Part shown: piece after piece, positions 35,719 to 45,420 of the stretch
Layout: the number at the start of each line of letters is the position of its first letter
Position numbering within the stretch: the first letter of the stretch is position 1
Assembly (NCBI GenBank): GCA_011799875.1
Contig: CM022303.1
Span: 67,263,446-67,327,445 of the forward strand
Origin: Thinopyrum elongatum
Lineage: Eukaryota; Streptophyta; Magnoliopsida; Poales; Poaceae
Length of the DNA stretch: 64,000 bases
Reading direction: 5' to 3'
Made by a program: the position numbers and the translations under genes
Notes under the pieces: generated by a model
Database searches by the model: none
What the model saw: only the letters and a program-made list of their open reading frames with translations
Told to the model about the DNA's origin: nothing

Positions 35719-37879
35719 TGTAGGGTAATGCAGCAAAAAACAAAAAATTTCTGACCTACGCACCATCCCAGGAACACTATGGAGACTGCATACAAGGTTT
35801 GATCATTTTCGTTACCGACTCGTAGCGCAGCGGAAGTAGAGTCGATGACGATCGTCGATGCAGATCCCCGCAGCTAGGATTTACAACCTCCCAACCGCGA
35901 GGATGTACTCCCTCATCTGCCCCTCGAACAGCCCTCCGGGAGGCGGTCGGACAGTCCCTCGGACGGTGTCACGGACAGCCCTTCGGGAGGACCCTCGAAA
36001 CTCGGACGGTTACTCGGACAGCCCTTCGGGAGGACACTCGAACAACCCCTCGGGCAAAAGAACGAAACTACGACCTCTCTACAGAGTTGCACACATACGG
36101 TGTCATCTATCCGGCAGGGCTTCGCCGTCCAGAACTAGTTCCCACAGGAACCCAGACAGCCTTTCGGCACTACGAAACTATTTCGTGGGAGGGAGAAAGA
36201 ATGCCAGATCATGCATGGCTTGTGTGAGAGAGTTGGAGTGGAGTTGGAGAGCACCTCTCCTCCTCCTTATATAGTGGTGGAAGGGGTCGAGGGGGCTGAA
36301 ATTCAGCCCACTAAACATGCACCCACCAAACAAGGAAAACATGTTCCCACCAAACATGGAGAAAACATGTTCCCTTGTCCATGGTGTTCCCCCCAAGGGG
36401 CCCCACCTTCCTCCCAACACTCTCCACCATTTGTGGGGGCTGCCCCCCACCATGGGGGGGCCCCCCAATATTTTTTCCAGCCACAAGGGGCTGCCCCCTA
36501 AAGGGGGCGCCCCCAAAAACAGCCCAAAAACAGCCCCCATGATCCGTGGGATCTTGTCCCCTCACGCTGGGACAAGATGTTTTCCGCGACTATTATTTAT
36601 AAAAAATTCCGGAAGGTCCCAGAACATTTCTGGCACCCTCTAAAATTATCTGGACGTGCTCTGGAACATTTCCAGTATGGTGGTTTAATTTAAAACCATC
36701 TTTGTTTACCCGGTAAACAACTCCGGCAGCTCCGAAACTTTTTTTTGGTTTTTTCTCCAGAAAAATTCTAGAAATTACCAGACCAATCTGGCAACCTCCA
36801 AAACATTCCCGGTGCTTGCCGAAACCTTTTTGGATCAATGGTTTTATCCGAAACAACTTTTCGGTTTTACCGAAACTTTTTCGGTGTTCTCTCCGGAACT
36901 TTTCCGTTGTCTCTGAAACTTTTCCAGTGACTTTCTCTCGGACTCCTTGTCTAGTATTCAGCAGATAGATGACCCTTAAGCGTGTGACCCTATAGGTTCG
37001 GTGAAGTATAGACATGACCGGAACACTTTCCGATCAATGATCAGCATCGGAGCCGTGGACACCCATATTGACCCCTATACCCACACGAATGAATATTCGA
37101 GTGAACCTCCAGTTGCCGTGTGCTATTCCTGTTGCTTCGCAATATGTTACAAATACCCGAGGTGAGACATGTTGGCATTCCCGTGGATCAACAGCTTGTC
37201 CACTATGCTAGTTACCTCGTTACCGGTATTGTTCTCTTTTCTCGTTACCGTGTACCGGCATCCCTATGATCAAATCACATTGTGTCTGGCCAGACGATGA
37301 TGGATACCATAACATCGAGAGGGCCCAGAGATATCTCTCCATCGCCGGAGGAGCAAATCCCAATCTTGAGCTATCAAGTTACTTGACACACTTTTCCATG
37401 AACCCGTAAGCCGCCGTAATAGCCACCCATTTACGGATGACGTTTAACAAACCCCAAAGTTCATGAAGCAAGCATGAAGAAACTCGATACTCTCATGGTC
37501 TAAGGAATCATGCAAACGTTAACCATCTCTGTGTTATTAACCATTAACTTGTGACGAATGTAACTCATAGCATAACATCAATTCGGGTCGATTCAACACA
37601 AATGTTCTTCTAACATTGTGCCCTCAAAGTTGCTGGCATAGACATGCCCATGATCAGGAAAACATAACCATCATGCAACACTTGAGCTAGTCTTAGAGGC
37701 CAGACTAGGAATACATTTTATCATTTATTATTCCACACGTGCATATGAGTCTTCCTCCAAGCCTCGTTTTATTTGTAGACTCGAGAACCATAGCAGTTAT
37801 AGCATGGAACATAAACCTAATTATGAACAGGGAGATAATCAATAACATTTATTATTGCCTCTAGGGCATATCTCCTACA
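35719..37879 (-). repeat. 5' LTR of the Copia element
   Basis: Plus-strand TGTAGGGTAATGCAGC to CTCCTACA, 2161 bp. Nearly identical to the LTR at 28240-30387. Compared with that copy it has a 12-base insertion near 36764-36775 (or a deletion in the other). Confidence 0.94.
36267..36273 (-). promoter_or_regulatory. TATA box of Copia LTR
   Basis: Minus strand TATATAA in CACTATATAAGGAGGAGG. The same sequence lies at 28788-28794 in the other LTR. Transcription would run leftward through the element. Confidence 0.6.
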
Positions 37880-37939
37880 ATTTTGGACCATAAAAATAAC
37901 TCTATAACAAAAATATCATGAGTTTGGACCAGCCAGGCA

Positions 37940-38203
37940 AGCAAAAAGGCACTAGTGCCAAAAAGGCAAGCAAAAAGACTGAGAGAAGTGAGAAAATGCC
38001 CTTTCTACACAATGGAAAGGCACTTACGTCAAAAAGGTAATCAAAAAGACAAAGAGAAGTGATAAAAAGTCATTTCTATACAACAAAAAATGCACTTGTG
38101 CCAATGCCATAAGAAACCCGACACCTCATATATAAAAAAAGGTACTTATGCCAAAGGGTGTGTAGCTACCACCATGCATGCGTAGCTACCACCATGCATA
38201 GGA
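37940..38203. repeat. Short tandem repeats in the solo LTR
   Basis: Two to three diverged units built on GGCAAGCAAAAAG...GAGAAGTGA...AAAGGCACTT (37940-38150), followed by a duplicated phrase GTAGCTACCACCATGCAT (38162-38201). The block 38340-38656 that follows reads like a fragment of a different LTR ending near CTATACTTGTAGGTCAT; that reading is tentative. Confidence 0.5.
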
Positions 38204-39925
38204 AATCGCCTCTCTTTATCTTAATTCTTCTTTCGTGCTTGCGGATGCTTGCGAGAGGGGTTAATCATAAGTGGGAGGCTTGTTCAAATAAGAACAGCAC
38301 CCAAGCATCGGTCCACCCATATTTCAAATTATCAAAGTAACGAACGCGAACCAAACAAACATGATGAAAGTGACTAGCTGAAATTCCCGTGTGTCCTCAA
38401 GAACGCTCTGCTTATTATAAGAGACCGTTCGGGCATGTCCCTTGCTACAAAAAGGATTGGGCTACCTTGCTGCACCTTTGTTACAATTGTTACTTGTTGC
38501 TCGTTACAAATTACCTTTCTATCAAACTATCTATTACCGATAATTTCACTGCTTGCAGACAGTAACTTGCTGATACCGCTTGTCATTTTCTTATGCTCCT
38601 CGTTGGGTTCGACACTATTACTGACTACGATTGATCCCTATACTTGTAGGTCATAAAAAAACCAATACTATTAAAAGGGGATGAGGTTTTAATCATGATT
38701 TAGTTGCTCAAGTGTTTGAAGATATTGCTCCAAAACCCTTAACCAGTTTCTCCAAATCCCATCTGTCCAAAACCCTAACTTCCAGACTCAGTCCCACTGA
38801 AAGTTCCACATCCAGACCCACCGAGTTGATCCTAGACAGAGCCACGGCCAAACCCCAGCAAATCAGTTCTACCGAGATGATGTTCGGTCACACCGAAATG
38901 AGGTGACCAAGTTTCTGTAATCCTTTCACTCCTCTTTGAAATTACTGAGTTGGTTTGATCGAAACCACCGAAACGAGGTCTCACTTAGATCATCACATAT
39001 CGGTCCCACCGAGTTGTTCTGTTCGGTCTCATCGAGATGCATAACGTTCGAATCTTTTACACAGGTCGGTCTCACCGAGATTTTTGTTCTGCGGCCACCG
39101 AGTTGAGTCAAAAGGTTGTAACGGTTGGATTCTTGGTGAAGACTATTTATACCCCTCCACCCCCACTTACTCTTTGTGGGAGCCATCAAAATGAAACTAC
39201 ACTTCCAGCATTCATTTTCTGAATGAGAACCACTTACTTATGTGTTGAGATCAAGAGATTTCAATCCAACCATTTGAACCTTGATCTCTAACCTCCTCAA
39301 GTTGTTTTCCACTCCAATCCTTCTCCTACCCAAGCCAAATCTGTGAGAGAGTGATTGAGTGTTGATGAGACTATCTTTTGAAGCACAAAACCAAGGAGTT
39401 CATCATCAACACAACATCTATTACCTTTTGGAGAGTGACGTCTCTTAGATTGGTTAGGTGTCACTTGGGAGCCTCCACGATCATGTGGAGTTGGACCAAG
39501 GAGTTTGTAAGGGCAAGGAGATCTCCTACTTCATAAAGATCTACCCCGAGTGAGGCTAGTCCTTCGTGGAAGTAAGCATGATGGAATAGACAAGGTTGCT
39601 TCTTCGTGGACTCGCGCAGCCTTTACCCTCTGTGGGTTAAACTCTCCATCAACATGGACATACAATAGCATCACTTATCAGAACCACGCAAAAAATCACC
39701 GTGTCTTCATTGCGTTTGATCTTCCCATCTCTACCCCTACTTTCTGCACACTTGCATGTTGTAATATTTCCACTACTCTATCTCTAGATATGCATGTGTA
39801 GAAAGTATTGGTTGCAACTTAACTAATGCCAAAATCTGCCTAAACTTTAAGAAAACTAAAAACTGCACATTTGGCTTGTTAAGTGTCTATTCATCCCCCT
39901 CTAGACGTATCTTCTCGATCCTACA

Positions 39926-40261
39926 GCCGCTCAAGCTGCGGTGGCGGAGGTTGCGAAGGCAGAGCTGGAGAAGGCGAAGGCAAGTGCTGGAGCTTCAATT
40001 CTCGGGGCTCATGGCAATCCGGTGGGGAAGGGGCATCGACGATCATTTAGAATAGGAATTATACCTCCAGACTGGGACAAGTTCCGCTTTTTGTTGAAGT
40101 ATATCCAAGATGTAATAAATTTCATCATGTTTATATGAAATCCATGGTGTTAGCATGAATGTCTTCGGTTTATTTGAAAATCCGCCCGATTTGCGCAAAT
40201 TTTGTCTTGTCCGCGGTCATTCGCCGAAGAAAATTTGTCGGTGAGCATCGGAGATGCTCTA
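39926..40261 (+). pseudogene. Coding-like fragment and DNA-transposon tail
   Basis: The frame at 39941-40138 begins M-A-E-V-A-K-A-E-L-E-K-A-K and ends in an AT-rich stretch. The sequence then runs into CGGAGATGCTCT, resembling the GAGCATCTCC-type terminus of Triticeae Harbinger elements. It is probably the same interrupted unit as 27469-27845, split by the solo LTR. The protein is not recognised. Confidence 0.4.
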
Positions 40262-40393
40262 GCTAAGAGCGCACAGTACTAACTAAAATAGTATAGTAAA
40301 ATACTGTAGTGGTGCTGTGCAGCAGGTGACCGACCGGGCTGCTCACCTTCGGAGGCATCCTGGCATGGATGCAGATGCCACGCGCAACTTGTA

Positions 40394-40895
40394 CTGCTCT
40401 CTTCGTTTTTATTTAGTTCATGTATTAGCTTTGGTCAAAGTCAATTTTTTTAAAATTTGACAAAGTTTATAAAAATATATATTAACATATATAATAACAA
40501 ATCAATAACATTAAATTCTTTATTGAATGCACTTTCACAACATATGATTTGTTATGGTAAATGTTACTCCCTCCGTTTCACTTTATAATGCGCCTCTGTG
40601 TGTAGCGTTTATATCAATGTATGAGCTGGCGCTCTCATTTGGACAGGAATTGCCCTCCGCATGCATGCTCTGTCACAGCACGTGGGTGTGTGCTGGTGCG
40701 TTTCTGTGAACCAGCCAAGGTTACTTTTGTCCAAAGCAGCTAATGCGCACTACATTTCGGAATCTAGACCAAAAAACTATACGCATTAGAATATGGAATG
40801 GAGGGAGTATATTTTTTTTCTATAAACTTGATCAAACTTTATAAAATTTGATTTCAGTCATACCTAATTTGGAGAGTAAATAAAAACGGAGGCGG
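40394..40895. mobile_element. Stowaway-like MITE (outer, degenerate)
   Basis: Left end CTCTTCGTTTTTATTTAG and right end TAAATAAAAACGGAGGCGG are imperfect inverted repeats, flanked by TA. It carries another MITE at 40567-40807, without which it is about 260 bp. Confidence 0.6.
40567..40807. mobile_element. Stowaway MITE nested in another MITE
   Basis: Ends CTCCCTCCGTTTCAC and its partner GGAATGGAGGGAG, flanked by TA at 40565-40566 and 40808-40809. 241 bp. Confidence 0.85.
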
Positions 40896-40907
40896 TACTA
40901 ATTAATA

Positions 40908-41014
40908 CTCCCTCCGTTCGGATTTAGTTCTAGATACATCCATTTCCGAGACAAGTAATTCCTATAGTTCTAGATACATCCATTTCCGAGACAAGTAATT
41001 CCGAACGGAGGGAG
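40908..41014. mobile_element. Rearranged Stowaway MITE with direct internal duplication
   Basis: Terminal repeats CTCCCTCCGTTCGGA and TCCGAACGGAGGGAG, TA duplications. Instead of a fold-back interior, the arm TAGTTCTAGATACATCCATT and following bases occur twice in the same orientation (about 40 bp each). Confidence 0.88.
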
Positions 41015-41334
41015 TATACAGTTGTACTCTACTCTAGCGGTGTAAATGCAGCAAGTGGCCGGCCGGGCTGCACACTTTCAGTGGCTATTATCTTTGCAGC
41101 AAATGGTACGTAGGTACCAAGGCATGGGTGCATCCCACGAGAGATGCCACGCGCAACTTGTACGTGCCGCCCAATGTAGATCCAACGTGGATTGATGCTT
41201 CATTCGTAAATACGCTCTAGCAAATTACTTCAACCATTCGAAATTACTTGTCGTACAAATAAATAAAAATGGATGTATGTTGCAACAAACGAGTGTTGTA
41301 CGGAGAACGGAAGAAGCAGCAGCGGAACCCTTCG

Positions 41335-41729
41335 AGCGTGTTCGGATGCTCTCCGCTTTTCAGCTCCGCTCCTGGAGTTGGTGGAGCGACACCGAACGGG
41401 CAAATTCCGTGGAGCAGAAAACGCGGAGTGGAGCCGGTTGCAGTGCCATTACGCGGAGCAGCAATTTCTGAGATCTCAGATCCTTAAATAACTGAGTTGA
41501 TAAGATTTACAGGGAAACTATCACCGCCAAGTGACCAGAGGAAGAAAACGGTTCACCTGGCCACGCCCAACTCGCTCGTTCCTTTTTCCCCGCCCAGCTC
41601 AACATGAATCGGGAGCAGAGCTGCCTGCCGAACATCTTTCACCGGCGCTATTTTCTACAAGGAGCAGTATTTCTGGTGGAGGAGCGGGAGTCAAGCATTC
41701 AGAGGAGCTGGAGCATTTCCGAACACGCT
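41335..41729. mobile_element. MITE with AGCGTGTTCGG ends
   Basis: Left AGCGTGTTCGGATGCTC and right GAGCATTTCCGAACACGCT form an inverted repeat of about 19 bp. The interior is rich in GGAGC/GCTCC words. Target duplication not resolved, so the superfamily (hAT or Harbinger type) is open. Overlapping frames here are not genes. Confidence 0.6.
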
Positions 41730-42346
41730 TGAGCAGCGCCTACCACTGATCTAATTAAGGCAGCTGAAAGCAATTAGCATCTCATTTTTTTCTTAAAAAA
41801 GCATCTCATTTTAACATACAGAGAGGTTCCTGGGTGTATATTTATACACCCTATATGCAATAAAAAATAGTAATTACAAAAAAGTCAAAGAATCCTCAAA
41901 ATGTTTTTGAAATAAAGTTGAACTTCTATTGTACTCTAAAAAAAAATGCACGAAGGACAAACAACAGCTGACTTCATGGAAAAAATTTAAGGTCAAATAG
42001 GCATGAATGGTAACTTGTATATAGCAAAAATTTTGTCTTTTTTTGCCCTGAAGTCAGTGAGGTTTTTCCTTCATGGAAATTTATGTATTCGTGGAAAAAA
42101 AAGTCAAGTTTATTCGAAAAAAGTTCTGATTTTTTTTTTTTGGAAAAATAACAAATTGCTGATTTTCATCGATGAACAAATAGCGAGAGTACATTAATCC
42201 TTAGAGTACAAAACAAGAGAAATAAAAACCTAGTATGGCACCGGAATCCATATCCTATACATCGGTGGTTCAAAGGGTAGATCAGGAGGGTCGGAAAAAC
42301 TTGCCATGGGCGCGAAACCGGCCTGTCTCCAGGTCCTCGTCTGATC
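41730..42346. other. AT-rich sequence and possible gene tail left of the hAT insertion
   Basis: 41760-42180 is AT-rich with homopolymers and no gene. 42180-42346 on the minus strand holds an open end (reading ...P-M-Y-R-I-W-I-P-V-P-Y then stop) that could be the 3' end of a host gene interrupted by the hAT element, with 44802-45000 as its continuation. Not recognised. Confidence 0.35.
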
Positions 42347-42589
42347 AATGATTCCAGGGGCGGACCTACGTTGATGGTTGTGGGGGCACCTGCCCCGGAA
42401 TTTCCTATTGGACGCTCGTTGCGTCAAAGTGTCGCCCTTTCGCACAGACCTGGCGATCGAGCGATGTCATGGGCCGGCCCATTTAACGTGTTTGCAGTGT
42501 TTCCGGTTTTGGGAACCTTCTAGAGTTTCCCAGACGGTTTTTTCCGGTTTTTGGAATCTTCTAGAAGGTTCCTGAACAGGCCTTTTCTT

Positions 42590-43200
42590 TTTCAGTTTCT
42601 TTTTCGTTTTTCTTTTTTCTATTTCTCTTCTTTTTCGTTTTTTCTTTTCTTTTTTCTGTTTCTTTCTTTTTCCTTTTTTTTCATTTTTGTTTTCCTTTTT
42701 TTCTTTTCAAGTATATTTTTCTTTTTCAATTTTTTTGGAAATTTCAAATATTATTCAGAATTTCAAAAAATGTCCCTGGTTTTCAAAATTTGTTCATAAA
42801 TTCGAAAAATGTTCATGTTTCAAAAAATGTTCACGGTTTCAAAAAATTTGTTCCGAATTTCAAAAAATGTTCCTGTTTTTCAAATTATGTTCACAAATTC
42901 AAAAAATGTTCCCGTTTTTCAAAATTTGTTCACAAATTCAAAAAATGTTCGTGGTTTCAAAAATTTTGTTCCGAATTTCAAAAAATGTTCCTGTTTTTCA
43001 AATTTTGTTCACAAATTCAAAAAATGTTCGGGAGTTTCAAAAAATGTTCATGGTTTTCAAAATTTGTTTGGAATTTCAAAAATAAATCACAAATTTGAAA
43101 TTTTGTTCTCATGTTCAAAAACTTTTTGGAATTTCAAAATTTGTTAGCATTTTTCTGAAACTCTTCAGTATTTTTTTTAAATCACAATTTTCAAGAAAAT
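42590..43200 (+). repeat. T-rich tract and TTCAAAAAATGTTC degenerate tandem array
   Basis: 42590-42720 is TTTC-rich. 42740-43170 is an array of 25-40 bp units such as TTTCAAAAAATGTTCATG and TTCACAAATTC. Overlapping open frames (F-K-K-C-S repeats) arise from the repeat and are not genes. Confidence 0.85.
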
Positions 43201-44428
43201 GTTTGAAAACGTTCTAAACTGTTCGATCTGCCTCTACATATATGTTTTAGAGTTTAGCGGTGTTTGAAAGTCATGAATGGTCATCATGTCTAGTGGCATG
43301 CAACGACATTCACCATCGAGTGGTCGTCAGTTCGATCCCACGCGCGAGCGCTGCTGCTTTTTTGGTGATGTTTTTACGCTGCACTGTCGCGCTACAGTAA
43401 TCGCGCCAGCTACCCCTGCCAATGGGCCGGCCCAGTCGGGGGCTGTCCCCTGTGCGGCGCGTGGAAATCGGACGCAACGCGCGTCGTATAGGAACTCCCA
43501 CCTGCCCCCACTTGATTTTTTCGTTCGCTTATACCTGATCGGGTGTACAGGCTGTGTGCCCCCACTTGTTAGCGCACGTTGCCCCCACTAGGCCTAGCTT
43601 CATTTGTATTTTTTAAAGCCCATGTAGTCTAACTAGCAGCCCACAAAAATAAAGAATTGCTGGCCTGCTGCCCCCTGCGTACGCTTGCCTCGTAGCCTGC
43701 CAAGCGGGACGGTTCAGACTCCATTACACCATACGAGACAGATCGGAAATACCTTATCTCGCCGCTCGCACGGAGCCGCCACAGACACTCTCCGCCGCGC
43801 TGCTGGTAATCGCCAATCTGCCGTTGTCTATCCTTAATCCCTCTGGCCCTTGTACAACGGCGCTGCAGCATAGCCCCGTGCCCCCATCACCAAACTTCAA
43901 TTCTACAATTCCCTCAGTCTAATTGACATCAAGGTAAGAAAGCAGGCAGTATAATCTAGGTTTTGTTTTCCAGATTTTTTTTGTTCTTCTGCAATTTCGA
44001 AATTAGAAACCATAGTACTCTCAACCTTTGATCAAGTTATGTATATAGTTTCACCCGCAAAAAAAAAAAGAGTTATGTATATAGTTTACCTATTTGTATT
44101 GTTCAATTTTTTTGTAACATATAAATTTTACTAGTATGCAACTTTGAATTTATTACTAATTATTAAGAAAATGGCTAGTCGGATTGAGAGACTCCAGTCC
44201 AATTCTGATAATCAACCTTCATCTTCATGTTTTGTGATAACATGAAAATGCCTTTAAGGTTTCAGTTTTGGGCACTTAACTTGCAGGGAAGCTAATGAAG
44301 AGATTTAAAAAAAAAATTAACAACTTCCGAAATGACTGAACTGGTTGATTTGGACATTCTATCTACACACACTAATGATGATATTTGCTTTGACAAATGG
44401 GCTATCAAAAATCTTCCATAGAAAGGAT

Positions 44429-44757
44429 ATGAACATTGTTAATGCCATGTCAGATGTGGAATCTACCAAGAGAGAGCTACAGAAGTCTAGATCTAAGCAT
44501 GGTTAGAATGATCTTCTAAACAAGGTACATTCTTTTTGTGAGAAGAATGTCATTTTAGTGTTGGACATGGAAAATGATTATGTAAATCCGAATAGGGTAA
44601 GGCAAAGGACCGGTATTAATAATGAGCATCATTATCGGATCGATTGCTTCTTTTCTGTCCTAGACATGTTGGTAGAAGAGTTAAATGGCAGATCCAATGT
44701 TGGAAATTCCGAGTTACTTCGTTGTATGTCTTTTTTTATTCCAATTGCTAAGTTTTT
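44429..44757 (+). pseudogene. hAT transposase 3' fragment (ZMYM1-like)
   Basis: The frame reads A-M-S-D-V-E-S-T-K-R-E-L-Q, then H-G, a TAG at 44504-44506 where related proteins have Trp, then N-D-L-L-N-K-V, F-C-E-K-N and later E-H-H-Y-R-I-D-C-F-F-S-V-L-D with L-V-E-E-L-N. That block pattern is typical of the C-terminal half of plant hAT transposases annotated as TTF/ZMYM1-like. Zinc finger, catalytic DDE part and most of the dimerisation region are absent or decayed. It lies next to the right end of the element, as expected. Confidence 0.75.
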
Positions 44758-44801
44758 TGCCCCCTCTCAATTTTGTTCCTGGGTCCGCCCCTGAATGATT
44801 C

Positions 44802-45380
44802 TACCGTGAACCTGCGAACCTGCAAGGCCGAGGCAATATTGTGTTTAAAGATCCGCGCATTCCGGTCTTTCGGTAGGCACCAAGACACAAGCAAGCATGT
44901 CGCCTTCCAGGTAGATCGCTTAGGCCGAGGTAGGTCTCTCGTTCGTCATCTGAATCGTCCTCGCAGAGAACAATCGGTGGGCATGCTCCGTGCTGCAAAA
45001 TGCATACCCAGAGAGTATGGGGTCTTCTCCCCTACCTCCATGGAGAATAGGAAGGCCTGTGAGCCATTTCCACTGCAGCTCAGCTCAGCGGGTCATGGTC
45101 ATTATATCCAGTTTGCTCATAAAATGAGGCTATGTGACCAATTTACAACATTTTAAGAGATTTGTGACTGAAATATGCATCTCTAATGAGTTGTGTAACC
45201 TCTGGTGCGCTTATCTGATTTGGATTTGCAGCGGGCTAATTTTTAGCTACTTAGTAGTAAAAGACAAAACTACCCTTTCTATTTATTGCGAGTGGGGTGT
45301 ACTGAAGCAAAACTCTTTCGAAATAAGGATAGTAAATAGTCACCAACAGATGAGTAAAATCGGTTACTTGATGTAAAAAC
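44802..45380. other. Flank right of the hAT insertion, possible host gene part
   Basis: A minus-strand open piece at 44801-44998 contains E-D-D-S-D-D-E-R-E-T-Y-L-G-L and ends at the hAT border. It may belong with 42180-42346. The rest is without recognisable coding signal. Confidence 0.3.
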
Positions 45381-45420
45381 TATTTTTGCCTCACCGTGCC
45401 TAGAAAACCAGCTTCAACAG

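Larger units (their letters stand above)
28240..37879 (-). mobile_element. Full-length Copia element, decayed interior, young LTRs
   Basis: Both LTRs are present in minus orientation, with target duplication ATTTT at 28235-28239 and 37880-37884. Primer site and polypurine tract are in place. The LTRs are nearly identical (I count about 4 differences in 320 bases after 28380 and 35859), which implies recent insertion. The 5.3 kb interior has no long open frame; only decayed integrase and RNase H pieces are recognisable. It must have relied on proteins supplied by another element. Same family as 4033-7786. Confidence 0.93.
27846..39925 (+). mobile_element. Solo LTR interrupted by a Copia element
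   Basis: The outer ends are TGAAAGGACATTGCTCCC at 27846 and CTTCTCGATCCTACA at 39925, flanked by GCTGC (27841-27845) and GCCGC (39926-39930), a 5 bp duplication with one transition. Without the insert at 28240-37879 it is about 2.4 kb. No internal domain or second LTR is present, so it is a solo LTR left by recombination. The tail contains repeated tcggt...caccgag phrases (38750-39100). Confidence 0.75.
40310..41163 (+). repeat. Ancient tandem duplication now separated by MITEs
   Basis: 40310-40393 (GTGCAGCAGGTGACCGACC to GCCACGCGCAACTTGTAC) recurs, diverged and expanded, at 41024-41163 (GTGGCCGGCCGGGCTGCAC to GCCACGCGCAACTTGTAC). All three Stowaway MITEs of this stretch lie between the copies. 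Confidence 0.65.
42355..44793 (+). mobile_element. hAT DNA transposon remnant with 8 bp target duplication
   Basis: Termini CAGGGGCGGACC and GGGTCCGCCCCTG, and perfect AATGATTC duplications at 42347-42354 and 44794-44801, are diagnostic of hAT. The 2.4 kb interior is too short for a full transposase. It holds a T-rich/TTC array, a palindrome-bounded cassette (42470-43434) and the 3' end of a transposase gene (44429-44757). Confidence 0.93.

Noticed and set aside
42687..43147. Frames with F-K-K-C-S repeats
   Set aside because: Translation of the TTCAAAAAATG array in three frames; not a protein.
43287..43345. tRNA gene
   Set aside because: Box A/B-like words are present, but no acceptor stem or cloverleaf can be formed by eye; kept only as a cassette finding.
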